A DNA stretch of 64,000 nt, from assembly GCA_006503535.1 (NCBI GenBank), contig QYRS01000008.1, forward strand, positions 372,001 through 436,000, in the 5' to 3' direction. Position 1 is the first letter of the stretch, and each line of letters starts with the position of its first letter. The notes below the pieces were generated by a model, which was not told where the DNA came from, ran no database searches, and saw only the letters and a program-made list of their open reading frames with translations. The DNA comes from Arthrinium phaeospermum. Lineage: Eukaryota > Ascomycota > Sordariomycetes > Amphisphaeriales > Apiosporaceae. Below are positions 1-12,657 of this stretch, in pieces. A program made the translations under genes and the position numbers.

Positions 1-1031
1 CGTCACCGAGCTGGAGAATTCGCAGATGGTCAACTGGCGAAAGTACCTCGACTTTGAAGAAAGCGAGGGTGATTTCGCCCGGACTACGTTCCTGTACGAG
101 CGATGCGTTGTAACCTGCGCGCTTTACGACGAGTTCTGGTTCCGATATGCCCAATGGATGGCGTCACACCCGGGCAAAGAGGAAGAGGTGCGCCATATCT
201 ACATGAAGGCCGCAACGCTGTTTGTGCCAATCAGCCGACCTGGGATTCGACTGGAGTTCGCATACTTTGAGGAGTCCTGCGGTCGCACGGACGTCGCGCG
301 TGACATCCACGAGGCCGTCTTGATGCAGTTGCCGGATTGCGTCGAGGCAATTATTTCTTGGGCCAATCTCCAGAGACGACAGAGCGGCCTGGACGCCGCG
401 ATTGAAGTCTACAAGGCTCAGATCGATGCCCCTCATGTCGACATCTTCACAAAGGCCGTGCTCGTGACCCAGTGGGCCAACCTGTTGTGGAAATCCAAGG
501 GGTCTGTAGACGAGGCCCGCACCGTGTTCGCCAAGAACGTGCAGTGGTATGCAGACAGCCGGTACTTCTGGCAGAAGTGGCTAGAATTTGAGCTGGAGCA
601 GCCCACGAACAGCGAGAACGAGCCCGAACATGCCGAGCGGCTGAAGCAACTGTTTGAGGCGCTCCGAGCCCCGAGCCGCATCTCAGCGAGCGCGAAGCAA
701 GGCCTCTACCTTACTTATCTTACCTACCTGCAGGAAAGAGGCGGAAAGGATGCAATGAAGCAGTTCCTCATTATTAACCGGGAGGTGTTTGGGTAAGTGC
801 TCTCTCTCATCCGAGGACGAAGACTGGATGCGAAGGGCAATAGATACTGACTGACGAAATAGGCCGCAATCCGTGTCGACTTTGGACAAGCCATCTCTCA
901 AGGAGAACGGCTCGGCCAAGGCTCCTATGGACGATGCCACTCGGCAAAAGGCGGAGGGCAGCTACCCCAGATACTATGAATATTTCGGGGAGGCTGACGT
1001 CAACGCCCAGGGGACGGCGTCGTTCAACTAA
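1..1031 (+). CDS. PRP39: Prp39-like U1 snRNP pre-mRNA splicing factor, C-terminal part (5' end outside window)
   Basis: This is the C-terminal third or so of a HAT-repeat protein; reading enters from the left edge (first full codon at base 2) with no start in the window. Exon 2-792 and exon 863-1031 are joined across a 70-base GT-AG intron (793-862, gtaagt...aatag). HAT-type helical pairs are visible from their spaced aromatic residues: NWRKYLDFEE, FWFRYAQWM, LEFAYFEE, YFWQKWLEFE. That order and the Glu-rich helices fit Prp39, a U1 snRNP component that helps commit 5' splice sites in the nucleus. The tail ends in a short low-complexity stretch (RYYEYFGEADVNAQGTASFN). Other HAT proteins (Clf1/Crn, Prp6, Rna14) are less likely because the YLDFEE and FAYFEE motifs match Prp39 best; this rests on recall of the family, not on a search. 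Confidence 0.85.
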
Positions 1032-2429
1032 AGCACTGGGCGGGATCAGGGCCTCCCTCCCTCTATGCCAAGGTATGGCGTGCTTGTATCATGACTTGGG
1101 CGCGTATAAGACGTTGACGTTGCTGTTTCTGTTTTTGTTTGCTGAGCATGTGTATCGTGGATGCCGAGCTCTACCGCTATTGCCCCTATAATTTGGGTCC
1201 AAGTCGGGTGAGGAATACAAATTGGGAGTTGGAGGTCACTTCTGTTATTTCATGATTTAGGGTTGCCACAGGAGACGGACCCGAGGCAGAAGAGGACTGG
1301 GGGGTGGATGCCAGCCGCCATAATGCGTTCAGATATACCATGTAAAAGTAATTTGGCCCAGGGCGCCTTGATTAGGTCAATATCAGACTTGCCACTGCCC
1401 AGAGCAGAAGCCGAAGGAAGCGAGTGACTGCGGTGAGGCATGACGAATGAGTCAGAAAGGGCAAATGCCGATGGCTAAGGCAGCAGAGAAAGTATATCTA
1501 AATTGCATGTCGTAACGAGCCTGGGTGGCCGACGGAATGCGCTGTAAATCCGAAGGGCGAGAGAGATTCGAGAGAGAGCAAAGTGACCATGACGGCTCTC
1601 GGATCGGGCACGCGGGCGTACCAAGATGCAAATCCGAGACCGGCTTGTCGCCAGTAAGCGGGTTTGCGGGTGCTTCTTCAGGCACAAGTGGACGTTGACA
1701 GGCAAATGCCGAAGTCGCCGAGGGAACGTGTTAGCGTGCGGCTGCGCGTGCGGGTGTCAGTCAGACACTAGCTCCAGTATAGTTCTCTTGTCGACCCTCT
1801 CATCTTTTTTTATATCTCTCGCCTTTTATATACCTTTTTTTCTTTCTTCTCTTCAGGGTCTGTTAGAAAGATGAAGAAGAAAAAAGCGGATTGCCTGTTT
1901 AGTCGGCTGGTGGTTCCACTTGGTGTTTGTTCCAGCTTGCGACCCAGGCAGCCAGGGTCAGAAAGGGTCCAGATATTAGTACGACTGGAGCCCCCAATGG
2001 GTTCAACGAGCCAATCACGCCCGCGGTATTTGAGAGATATTACACCATAGTCCCAGCTACTGTTGCTACGGTCTCCTGAGACTATGTCATGAAATGTTCC
2101 GCTGAGGCGAGCCGGCGACGGGATACTGGGATAATCTGATAACAGAGTGGCTCCCCTGTCCCCTCTAGCTTTCCCCCGGATAGCTGCGACTATTCTGGGC
2201 AATACATTACATATACCCATATCCACTTGCCCTGCCTGTCTCGTCTTCCAGCTGTTCTCTTGCGTTGTTCCCTCCAATCCGTGACTAACTCTCGCTGACA
2301 ACAACACCTGCCTGCATATTTGATTCGACATCTCTACCACCGTTGCCGCTTATCGCCCACCTTCTTCCCCGGCCTTTTCTTCTGCCCCATTTCCCCCCTT
2401 CTGTCTCTTGTCTTTTCTTCACTCCTGCG
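1032..2429. other. PRP39 3' region and CCP1 upstream region
   Basis: No gene is supported here. The first few hundred bases are presumably PRP39 3'UTR and terminator. Between 1795 and 1865 there is a strongly T/C-rich block, and 2340-2425 is again pyrimidine-rich, as is common upstream of fungal transcription starts. The small ORFs in this stretch have no recognisable domain and no frame continuity across splice sites. Confidence 0.5.
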
Positions 2430-2437
2430 TATAAATA
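2430..2437 (+). promoter_or_regulatory. Probable TATA box of CCP1
   Basis: A consensus TATAAATA lies just after a CT-rich tract and about 85 bases before the inferred 5'UTR donor site at 2516. This would place transcription start roughly at 2460-2475. Position and sequence are seen; function is inferred. Confidence 0.5.
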
Positions 2438-2515
2438 CCCTCGCAGAACACCTCCGATCTTTCCCTGTACTGCCTTGATCGGCCACTGACTGTATTCACA
2501 ACAATCATTCCAAAG

Positions 2516-2767
2516 GTGAGCAAGGCATCATGACCCCTCCTCCTCTCAATGCTTGTCCCTTTTGGTAGCCAAACCTTGACGTGCCAGCTCCTCGGAAGAT
2601 CCCGACGGCTGGCCGGCATTGCCTCGTGTTGTTTGCTTGCTGCTTGTTTGTTTTGCTTCCCTTTGGTGTCACTCCCTCCAATTTTCCACCCCGTGTCGTC
2701 TTGATCGATCTTTTCCGCCGTGGAACGTGCAAACGAAGTGCCCGTACTGATCCAACCACTTGTCCAG
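2516..2767 (+). other. Probable 5'UTR intron of CCP1
   Basis: The donor GTGAGC at 2516 follows AAAG, and the acceptor TTGTCCAG ends directly before the ATG at 2768. A TACTGATCC branch-like element lies about 20 bases upstream of the acceptor. Removing these 252 bases deletes the upstream in-frame ATG at 2720, leaving 2768 as the first codon, which begins a good mitochondrial presequence. If the intron is retained, a protein extended by 16 residues (starting MERANEVP) would be possible. Confidence 0.55.
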
Positions 2768-3919
2768 ATGTCTGCCGCCAACTTCTCTCGACAGGTCGCC
2801 CGCTCGGCCCTGCGCACCAGCGCGCGCAACACCTTTTCCACATCCACCCGCCACGCCTTCCGCCAGAGCGGCCGCCGCTTCTACTCCTCAGAGCCCCCCA
2901 AGCCCTCGGGCTCGGGCTCGTCGTCGCTGGTCTACCTGGCCGGCGCCGCCGCCGCCGGTGTCGGCGGGTACTACTTCTACTCCCAGAACGCCTCGTCCGT
3001 CGCCCCCAAGCTCGTCAACCCCACCAAGGACGACTACCAGAAGGTCTACAACGAGATCGCCGGCCGCCTCGAGGAGAAGGACGACTACGACGACGGCAGC
3101 TACGGCCCCGTCCTCCTCCGTCTCGCCTGGCACGCCAGCGGCACCTACGACAAGGAGACCAAGACGGGCGGCAGCAACGGCGCCACCATGCGCTTCGCTC
3201 CCGAGGGCGACCATGGCGCCAACGCTGGCTTGAAGCACGCCCGTGACTTCCTCGAGCCTGTCAAGGGTAAGCGAACGACTCCTGCTCCTCCTTTTGCGCC
3301 ATTGCGATCAAACACTAATTCGATGCTTATAGCCAAGTTCCCCTGGATCTCCTACTCGGACCTCTGGACCCTTGCTGGCGCTTGCGCCATCCAGGAGATG
3401 CAGGGTCCCACGATCCCCTGGCGCCCTGGCCGCGCCGATAAGGAGGCTGCCGCCTGCACTCCGGATGGCCGTCTTCCCGACGGTGCCCAGGGATCCAAGC
3501 ACCTCCGCGACATCTTCTACCGCATGGGCTTCAACGACCAGGAGATCGTCGCCCTCGCCGGTGCTCACGCTCTCGGCCGCTGCCACACGGACCGCTCCGG
3601 TTTCGATGGTCCCTGGACCTTCTCCCCCACCGTCCTGACCAACGACTACTACACTCTTCTCCTGGACGAGAAGTGGCACATCCGCAAGTGGGACGGTCCC
3701 CAGCAGTACCAGGACACCAAGACCAAGGGTCTCATGATGCTGCCCGCCGACTACGCCCTCATCCAGGACAAGGCCATGAAGCCTTGGGTCCAGAAGTACG
3801 CCAAGGACAACGACCTCTTCTTCAAGGACTTCAGCGAGGTCGTGGTCAAGCTGTTCGAGCTCGGCGTTCCCTTCAAGGAGGGCACCGCGCCCATGACTTT
3901 CAAGCCTACCAACGCATAA
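2768..3919 (+). CDS. CCP1: Cytochrome c peroxidase, mitochondrial
   Basis: The enzyme reduces hydrogen peroxide to water with electrons from ferrocytochrome c in the mitochondrial intermembrane space. Exons 2768-3266 and 3333-3919 give 361 residues, the usual size for the precursor. Residues 1-40 are Arg/Ser-rich with no acidic residues (mitochondrial presequence); residues 53-71 form a hydrophobic Ala/Gly stretch, the second half of a bipartite sorting signal. Class I heme peroxidase landmarks are all present: distal RLAWHASG (Arg118, Trp121, His122), proximal [12 protein letters not shown] (His245), the radical-site Trp261 in GPWTF and the proximal Asp306 in MMLPADY. The intron (66 bases, gtaagc...ttatag) has no in-frame stop, so the unspliced frame stays open. 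Trp at both the distal and 261 positions favours cytochrome c peroxidase over a plain ascorbate-peroxidase-like enzyme. Confidence 0.97.
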   Translation: MSAANFSRQVARSALRTSARNTFSTSTRHAFRQSGRRFYSSEPPKPSGSGSSSLVYLAGAAAAGVGGYYFYSQNASSVAPKLVNPTKDDYQKVYNEIAGRLEEKDDYDDGSYGPVLLRLAWHASGTYDKETKTGGSNGATMRFAPEGDHGANAGLKHARDFLEPVKGKRTTPAPPFAPLRSNTNSMLIAKFPWISYSDLWTLAGACAIQEMQGPTIPWRPGRADKEAAACTPDGRLPDGAQGSKHLRDIFYRMGFNDQEIVALAGAHALGRCHTDRSGFDGPWTFSPTVLTNDYYTLLLDEKWHIRKWDGPQQYQDTKTKGLMMLPADYALIQDKAMKPWVQKYAKDNDLFFKDFSEVVVKLFELGVPFKEGTAPMTFKPTNA

Positions 3920-5589
3920 GCGGACCACTGGCCGACGCTACGCCTGCCCTGCGCCTTGAGCAGGATGTAGGATGAGCAAGAATGCGTTCAATGACTTAAA
4001 AGAAGAAACCAAAAAGAGAAGACAAGATGTTATACCCCCGGGACAGGCCCAAGAGCAGAGAGGCTCGTTGGGTCATAGATTTGCATCTAGAAGAATGCGG
4101 TCGAGAGATGGAATCTCACGCATATTGAATGGCTGGCTTTATCTCGGGAGGAGTCGATGATCTCATCCTAGACTACGAAGCCAGTTCTGTGTATGAATGT
4201 GTAGAATAGTTGTTGTTTTTACTTGGCAAAGCTCATTCGAGGGTCGTATACCTCTCAATATACACCAGTGAACAAATCGTGATGTCCGAAGGTGTGTGTG
4301 ATGGATTCGACGCGAGGCTGGTTCCCCCCTAGAATAACTGCGCTTTTTGAGATGGCCGGTCGGCGGGAATACCAGATCCCAGAGATGAGAGGAGAGGGAG
4401 AAGTGAGACAAAGCTGATTCTCCGATTCTCCCCAAGGGAGAAAGAGCCGAATCCTGGGGTTGGCATGAACTATATTTCCCCGCATTTACCCCCCTTTCCA
4501 TCATCACCTAACAGCCCCCTGTTTTCAATCCCTAGGGGTGTAAGCAGGTCGCATAAATAGAGGAGCAGTACAAGAAAAGGCCGGATTGTGTATATCTCTG
4601 TTACCCATGGTCATCTGGTGATGGAGAGTCCTGGGGAAGTGTCATATAATGGGCTGCCCAGCAAGGATAGATAGTTTTGGCATATCATGTACATCACGTC
4701 ACACCTACGCCATAGAAAGAGACACCTCACTTTATCAGGAACACCAAGCGAGGATTTGGTACTATATCTATTGGTTGTAAAATGGGGGACCCCCTAGAGT
4801 CGCCCAGCCGCGGTCGACCGGGCTCTTGTCTCCCTGGATTCGCCGCCGCCGAGACGAGGCTTCTTATTGTTGTTGTATAACGCCATGTCCCAGCTTTTTC
4901 CATCCTTTTATCCGCTTCTCAAAATACGTTGTCGACCAATATCTCGCCATGATCGGTCAAGTCAAATCGCAACCGCTGTATGAAGCTCATCTCCACCGTC
5001 CTCACCGTGATCATCCCCAACCGCCCATCTTGTTTCCACCTCCAGCAGCACCGGCTGAAGGTGTGCGAACCCGCTTCGCAGCTTGGAGTAGTATCTGCAG
5101 CCGGGGGGCGAGGCTGCAAGTGACAAAAATTATGTAATGTACATCGAGAGATTGTAAGAAGGTGTAATAACACAAAGACGTAACGTGACGTGACGTCTTA
5201 GAAGGGGAAAGGGACGGGGAAGAAAAAGAAAGAAAGGAAAAAAAAAATAGACATGTAGACATTAAGGAAGCTCGCTTGTTCGTAATTCGTCAGTAAATGC
5301 AACCCTTCCCGCTGCAGAGTCCCAGTGGTTTGTGCACCAATTCACGATAGAGAGCTGTCTGGTCTGGTCTGGTCTACTCTGCTTCCGCGCAATGCGCCTC
5401 AGCTGTGCTCGATTTCGGTGACGTTTGTGTCCTACTCTCGATGGGTATCTCTGGTTGGCTGGACCACGGTAGAGGCTGTCACCTACCGGTCCAGTGGTGT
5501 AAAATGGCCATGGCTCATCTGCCTCGCCTATCCAAGCACGTGCGGAACTAATTCGCATGGCACTGATGCCGGGTGTGTTGGACGGCTCC
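3920..5589. other. Convergent 3' spacer between CCP1 and RAX2
   Basis: CCP1 and RAX2 point towards each other, so this 1.7 kb should hold two 3'UTRs. It is long for a tail-to-tail spacer. A purine-rich run (gaaaaagaaagaaaggaaaa) lies near 5220-5248, and a short GTCTG tandem (four units, last imperfect) at 5357-5376. No domain-bearing reading frame was seen. Confidence 0.5.
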
Positions 5590-8500
5590 TCATACGTGAG
5601 GTGCGCCAGGGCGGCCCTTGCTCAATGAATCGAGCAGCTCATGAGGTGGTATCCTTCGCATTCCACTGCCGCGGTCATACATCGATGTGGGTGCAGGAAC
5701 ATAGCCGTCGCGCTTCTTCCGGTACCGATCAAGAGCAAGACCGGCCACCACAATGAGAAGCATCAATGCCAATGAGATTGCGAGGCCAATGAGGACGATA
5801 AATCCGACTGCTAGCCCAGAGTCTGAAGAAGAAAACAAATTAGTGGCTGGATCAGAAGCTCAATTGGCGAATTTGCGACTTACTTGAAGGCTTGAAGAAG
5901 TTATCCGGGTTTTCGACGAATATCTTCGCAACCGAGCCAGCATCACTGCCCGTGTTGCTCGTGAGAGCATACGGTCGGATCTTCTCTCCATCGAACAAGG
6001 CACTGGACGCCTTCCCAAAGTTAGGGATGGACAAGGAGCCTGTGATCATCAGGATCTGGTTGTCGTCGACAAGCTTGGAGTTCGAGCCACGGGATTCCGT
6101 CACAGTAAAGACCTGAAGACTCTTGATGGCCGTCTCTGGACCAAAGGCGATCTCCGAAGGGACCATAGATGAGCCATCGTACTTCATCAGGTACGCTGAT
6201 CCATTCTTTGCAGTTCCTGAGACCCAGAGCTGAGTGCCTTCTTTGTTGGCGGCAGTGATTGCATTGACAGGGCCCGGAAGCTCGGGGAATCCTGACCACG
6301 AAGAGCTTGAGGTATCGTAGGATGCAAGGTAGGCAGATGTATCGTTGAGGGTCATGTTACCGCCAACTATCACCTTGGTCTTGCTGGACCAGATCATGGC
6401 ATTTACATCGCCCTGTAGCCCGAAACCGGGCCGGCTCCATTGGAAAGTCCCGGTGCTGAAGACGCAGAGGCCAGGGCAATCCAACGACCCGGCATCCTCA
6501 AAGGAGCCTCCAACAAAAACATCACCGCTGTCGGGCCGAACAGTAATGGAAGAGACAGTGCCCTCGCGACCACTCAAGGATGGAGGCTGTTGGTTGAATT
6601 TCTTGCTGGCCATATCAAAAGAGACAAGCCCGTTCACAGGAGACCCGTCAACTGTCCCATTAACCCGCCCACCAGCAAACAAAGTGCTTCCCTGAACAGC
6701 CACAGCGCGGAAAGTAGACTCGTTGGATACGCCAGCTGGAAGACCGGTGACCTTGTTGTTTGCGATGCCATCAACAAAAGCCATATTGGCAATTTTCTTT
6801 CCGTCGGAATCGGTTGCAGAGAAGTGACCGGCGAAGATGGTTACATTCAGTCCACCTCCTTTGTAAAAAGCACCAGCAACGACACCAGAGACATCCGTGC
6901 TGTTTGCCGCAGAGATGCGGTTTGCGAAGCCAGCAAAGTTGGCAGTCGTACTGGCCGTAGGCGTCGGCGGCTGGATCTTGAGAGGGAAAGACCCTAAACT
7001 ATCGCCCATGGCGACAGCTCCCTCGGCACGCAGAACCTGCGAGCTTAAGGAACCAGCATACACAGACTTTCCGTCGTCGGCCCCATCGATGAGCGATGTT
7101 GAGAGAATGCCGTCGAGGAATGGAGTAGGACCATCCAGGTTTTGCAGCCAGTTGTTCTGTGACTTCACCCAAACTGCAAGGCCGTTCACTGCGCGTTCGG
7201 GGTTGTTACCGAAGGCCAGTATTTTGGAAAAGCTGCCAGACACAGCAATCACGCCCTCTGGTTTGTTGGGAGTGAGGTTCAATGTCATGTTGACAATGTT
7301 CATAACCGGCCCATTGACTCCAGCACCAAGAGCATTCCATTTGTTGCTTGGCGGGTCGTAGACTGCAACGTTCTGGAGGGCTGGGTTTGATCCATCGGCT
7401 GTGTTGTTGAAACTGCCCCCAACAAAGAGCTGGTTCTGCACAAGGGCCATAGACAAAATTTGTCCATTGATACCGCCATCAAGCGGAACTGTAGAGCTGT
7501 CTTTGCTGTTGATGGCGACAATGTTTCTCACTTTGTCCGAGGTGAAATTGCCGCCAATGTAGGTAATATCGCCGGTCGTTGCCAAAGCACTCACAGCAGA
7601 CCCCTTTGAGAACGTTGAGCCGAGTTTGTCGAATGCCGAGGTCTGGAAATCAGATGTATCGACCTTGGCTTTGCTGGGATCGTATTCGAACAGACCGTTC
7701 AGTCCACCCGTCGAGTTCATCAGCACAAAGTTGACTTTCTGTGCAACCATGGTCATGCTTGACAGGTCTTGGTTGTTCAAGGCTGTGATGGTGACACTGG
7801 GACGGAACGAGCTCGAGCTTGCGTCAAGGATGGCCATGCCAAGTACGTCGTATTTGTCGAAATTGTTGGTCTGGAAGAGGACCTTGCTTTCCACTGGCGC
7901 GTCTGGGCTGACGCTCCATGTAACGTTCACTTGGCCACGATTTGCGCAAGTATTATCCTGGATGCAACCTGGAGTATATAGCGAGATGGTGTAGTTACCA
8001 GCTTCTCGAATATCAGGGAAGAAGGTGATGGATGCAGCCGCCGCGGTGACCGGACTGGGGATGTTGACTGAGAGATAGTCCGCATCACTCTGGCCAGATG
8101 GCGTGGCTTTCCAGTCACCTGTGGTGGTTGCGCTCGAGGCGAATGAGGTGTTGGCGCATGAAGGCTCGTTGAAGTCGTTGATGGCGTAAGCGAATATATC
8201 ATCCTGGAAAAGCTCGATTCCATTCAAGCCGCCGCCCTTGCCATACCACTCAGAAACGTCGATTCTAAACTCGTTCATGCCGACCTGGTTAACGAAGTGA
8301 AAGTCCTGGAATTCAACAGAGGGGTCATCGCTAAGAGGGCACTCGCTCGTGCACGATGTGTTCTGTTTCGTCTTCGGATCCACGTAGGTGAAATTCATAA
8401 TTCCGCTGATCGGTAGAGCCGTATATCTCCAAGTCTTTACGCCACGTCCATCCTGGTGCGTGTTCCATAGCCGGAGCTTGGTGGGTTGAAACCCGTAGCG

Positions 8501-9349
8501 GAACTTTGCAGACCACGAGCCTGGTGTGTTGTCTGCTAGCAACCAAGTGTTTCCTGGGCCGTCGGTGCCGCCAGTCTTGCAGACGATATTCTTCGGGTCA
8601 CTGAAACCGGCAGCCGTTGCGCCTTGGTTTGCTGAGATCGTGGCGGCTGATAAGTTGATGACCTGTTCGTCAGGTTGACTCGGGGTGCTCGTGTTGCCCA
8701 AACCAGTGAAGCGCCCACCAAAGATGATGTGGCCATTCGAGGCTTTGGAGATGGAGGTGACGGGACCGTTGAAGCCGGCGAATGGCAGACTAGCCCAGTT
8801 ACCACCCTCCACCCATGTGACCGCATTTGTCGAATCCGCCGCGGCCTTGAAGCTTCCTCCGACGTAGACCTTGCCAGCATCATCGTCGCACAATACCGTA
8901 TTCACCTGTCCTAACAGACCAGCGATCGGGGTCAAAGTCATATCGTCAAGCTTGAACTGCGCGATTCCGGTCGAGGACTTGCCGTCCAAACTAGTGAAGT
9001 TGCCGCCCAAGACAAGGCCGCCTCGGAAACTGCATATTGTCTGTATCGACGCGTCGGCTGTGAGAATATTAGAGAAGACGCCATTAGGCAGGCGAATCAT
9101 AAGTGACTCGGAGCCATTGGTGTTGAATGGCTGCTCGGTTTGGCCCTCAAATTCATTGAGTGATATGCCGGCGAAATCTCCAGCAATAGCTACACGCCCC
9201 AAATTACTAAGGTCGAGGTTGGGTGAAGGCACTGCAGTGATTTTCAACGCTTGCGACAGCGTCGCGATCGTGGAGAGACCGAAAATATATGTCGATAAAG
9301 AATTAGCGGGTTTGCGTGACGCAGGCCGCCGCCCGTAGGATATTCGCAT
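5590..9349 (-). CDS. RAX2: Rax2-like cortical polarity landmark protein (type I membrane protein)
   Basis: Exons 9349-5884 and 5822-5590 (minus strand) are joined across a 61-base intron (5823-5883, GTAAGT...TTCAG), giving 1,232 residues, typical of fungal Rax2. The start at 9349 is the first ATG in the frame; it gives a signal peptide (basic start MRISYGRR, hydrophobic core near residues 20-35). The long ectodomain has repeated beta-propeller (kelch-like) blades with motifs such as VYVGGSF, VIVGGNM, IIFGGRF, LFVGGSF and many N-glycosylation sequons. The second exon carries the single membrane span (GLAVGFIVLIGLAISLALML) followed by a short basic tail. In yeast Rax1/Rax2 mark old division sites for bipolar budding; in hyphal fungi Rax2 family proteins act in polarised growth and septation. 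The family assignment is firm; the role here is by homology. Confidence 0.95.
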
Positions 9350-12300
9350 TTTTTCTTCTGTCGTCTTGCTGTGACCAAGGACCGGAGCAACAATGCGAGA
9401 CTGATTAAGGCCCTGCTCCGGTTGGGTTGAGATAGCCGGGGAATCTGGCTTCGTGGATATTACGAAATCATGAGAAGTGGCTTCAAATATGAACACTGGC
9501 CATGAAGTCAGAAAAATCAATGCGGGTGACGCGCGAGTAACGAGCGTAAACTGCTGGTTGTGACGAAATTTGGGCAGGATTAGAAGGACCAATCAGTCCT
9601 CGTATTTCTTTCTGGTTCTATTCGCGTACGTTTGTCGAGATGGCGCAGAGAATTGAAGGGAATGATTAGAAGATGGTGCGAGTTCGGCAGAGGAAATCTA
9701 CTGCGGCCGGGTCACGGTTTGAGGCAGTTGTCGTGGAGAAACGAGTCGTTGCCTGTTATTGTTTTGGTTAATTGAGTTGAAAGGAGGGTTTTCGCTGGTT
9801 TCCCCTGCCTTCGCTCCTTTGGGGGGCGTTGCGAATTGGATTGAATCGAATTGAATTAGGATGCAGACAGCGAAATGCAAATGCCAATGCCAATGCAGCT
9901 GACTGAATTGACTTGGGCTGCAGGCGGGAGATGAAGGGCCCGTGTTGTTGTGAGCGGTACCTACGTACACACACAAACATACGCACCAGACTGCTGTACT
10001 GCGCTGCGCTGGCTGCTTGCACTTGCAACTTGCACGGCAGGGCACTGCTGGGAGGGATGTGTGATATGTACTCGTGCAGTGGACAAGGGAAGCTGGCTAG
10101 TCGTACCTGGCAAGGACGTGTTCTGGCCCCGTAACAGGCCTAGTGCGAGTCTGGAAGAAATGTGCACTGAGTTTACTGGTGTTTTGACTGGCAGTTGGTG
10201 ACTTGGTCTGCTTTCCACTGCGGGGCGTTCCTGGGCTAGTGGCTCTGGTTAATCAACGGCCAGGCCGGGCTGTCCAATCGATTTCCTGCCTGCTGCTTGC
10301 TTTTCTCTGCGTCTTGGAATTGACTGAAAGCGGATTGCGATGGACGTGTGTGGTCTGAGAGACTTTCGATGCGGTGACGTGCCGATAATAGACCCGATAT
10401 GGACGGCTGCTGCTTAAAAACAGGTTCACCCAAAATTAGCGACCGCCCATTAAGCTGCTGCCGATAAGATTACTGTGACTCTCTTGTCCAGGAGTGTCAT
10501 GGCTGCCATCCCCTCGCGACACGCTGCGCCTCTTCCCGTGTGTCGCAACCGGCCATTTCATGAGAAGGGGGGTAACATTGGTTATTGGATGTAGGCTGTC
10601 GGCAAACGCGGCCGTATGATGAACCTGACCCGACTCTCTCTCCCCCAACGGGTGCCTCTTCTGAAGGGGCCAGCCAGAGACACGGAACGGGGGTGCAACT
10701 GAACATCTTCGTTTACTTACAGACAGGCAATATGAGATCAAATAAGATGACGATTGTAACAACCGATGAGTTGGACTGCGGGTAACTACAGCAAGCGTCT
10801 GCGTAGCGCCAACCTCTTTCCGTTCGATCTGGATGATTATTGTATGGGTCCAGCGGGATGCGATGAATGCGACTATCCGGAAGTAGGTAACTTCGGGGGT
10901 GGTCGTGTTTCGAGTCGCGTTGGGAGAAAACGAGCGTGGTAGAGATAAATCACGACGATTATCCCTCAAAAAATGTCGCAAAAGCCGACGAGAGCCACCC
11001 TGGACAGGTCTTGTCTGGTTGTTAGAGAATGTGGTGGTGACCTCTGATCAGGGGTAGAACAGCCGAGGGGGGGCTTCAATGATTGCTACAGTCAGTGCGG
11101 ACGATTAAACGAATGAATCCGAATAGAAAGAAAGTGAGAGGAAAAGGCTGGATAGCCAAAATAGACGGGCCTCTTGCAAATGAGTCTGCGAGAGTAAAGA
11201 TGTTTTCAAAAGAGTGACAGTGTTCTAAGAAAGAACTTCAACGAGCATCCACCGTTCGACCCAACCTTGGCGAGCGTGAGAGAGTGACACGGTGAATACG
11301 AGAGGGGTGGGAAGGAGGTTCGTCGATTTCAGAGGGAGAGAATTGGCAGGTTAACACGAGAGGCACCAAGAGGTTTTCTGTCAGCCTGCGTGCCTGGGGT
11401 CACGGCTCCTGCGTCTGTCTCCAGTTCTGGCCTGCACGATCCAGGTACGCGTCGGTGGTGGGTGGTGGGTGGGGTGGACCTGAATGGGGCTGCTGCTATC
11501 TTGGGTTAGGTGTGCCGGGGCGCTGGTTCGGTTTCCTCCTCGTCTGTAACTGGTGCAGTATCATCATCCGCCCTCGCTAGCCCGGGCACCGTGCAGGGGA
11601 GGGACTCAGGGAGGGTCAGCAAAAGCTGCACGTACAGATCCCGGCCACTCACGAAGCCGATCGGACTTTGAATCAACTTCATACGACGCGACCTCTGGCT
11701 CGGGTCATGGCCTCGTGCATGACAAGGAAACAAAACCAATATGCACCTGCTCAGCTTCGGCCTCAGCTTCAGGTAAAGAAGTAAGCAAGTTCCTCCATAG
11801 GATGTATGTGCATAAGGTTCATGTCGCTAATAAGGTGTCTGTCAGTCGGTGTGCCTGATGGTGTCACTGTATCTCCCTCTCGTGGCTGTTTTGCTTTAAG
11901 TTGAGCCTCTGGACCAAACTACTATGTGGTATGACAGACATGTCTTATGCGGCGCTCGTTTCCCATGTCACTTGGATTTTGACAGATCTGACAAGGGCGC
12001 AACCTAAAACTTTACCATGGCCCCCGTGGCATGTACATACACACATACATGTGTAGTGAGAACTTGTTCGATAGTCAATTGGAGTCTAAATGGCTGATCA
12101 AAGAATGTGTGTGTCGATCATCCGGCATGCACACCGGAACATTATCTGCCCTACGTTGTATGATCCCAGCAATATCTGCTCGGGGTAAGACCTGCTTAAA
12201 TCTGCATGCTTTTTCCGACCATCTCGCGGTTTCAGAACTTCATTCTTCGGGGAGACCATAGCATTGCTGACAACTGGCTGTGCATGCTTGGAATACAAGT

Positions 12301-12657
12301 GGCAGAATGGTCTGCTTCACGTGGCTGTGTTAGGCTTTCTGGGGTGTCCATGCCCGGATAAATCAATACCACGACAAATAAGGAGGCCACTCGGTCTTCC
12401 AATGTACCCTATATCTCGTTGACGTATAGCCATGCAGATATATCGAATTCGTAGAAGTCCATGACAAGCCCTGGCATATGCACGCCACAAGGAGGAAGGA
12501 GACAAAAGAGTTTCAAAGCCATGCGCAACGGCTGCTTGGATACCGAGTACTGTTGCATTAGGGACAGTTACAAGAGGCTCAAGCATAGCATCAGCCTGAA
12601 TCTTGTCTGGCGCTCCTAACGCCTTGTGCGTGTGTGGGCTTGGACGGCGCCGCCGCC
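9350..12657. other. RAX2 upstream region and LCL3 downstream spacer, no recognised gene
   Basis: RAX2 and LCL3 are both on the minus strand, so this 3.3 kb holds the RAX2 promoter/leader near 9.35-10.5 kb and the LCL3 terminator at the right. I see G-rich and GT-rich patches (for example 11450-11480) but no exon chain. The largest open stretch (minus, 10436-10981, 181 codons) is rich in Ser/Arg/Thr, has no domain, and ORFs of this length are expected by chance at this base composition. Confidence 0.5.

Noticed and set aside
2720..2767. In-frame ATG upstream of CCP1 as translation start
   Set aside because: It lies in a likely 5'UTR intron, and the extension would bury the mitochondrial presequence; kept only as a possible retention isoform.
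10436..10981. 181-codon minus-strand ORF upstream of RAX2
   Set aside because: Ser/Arg/Thr-rich, no domain, length expected by chance.
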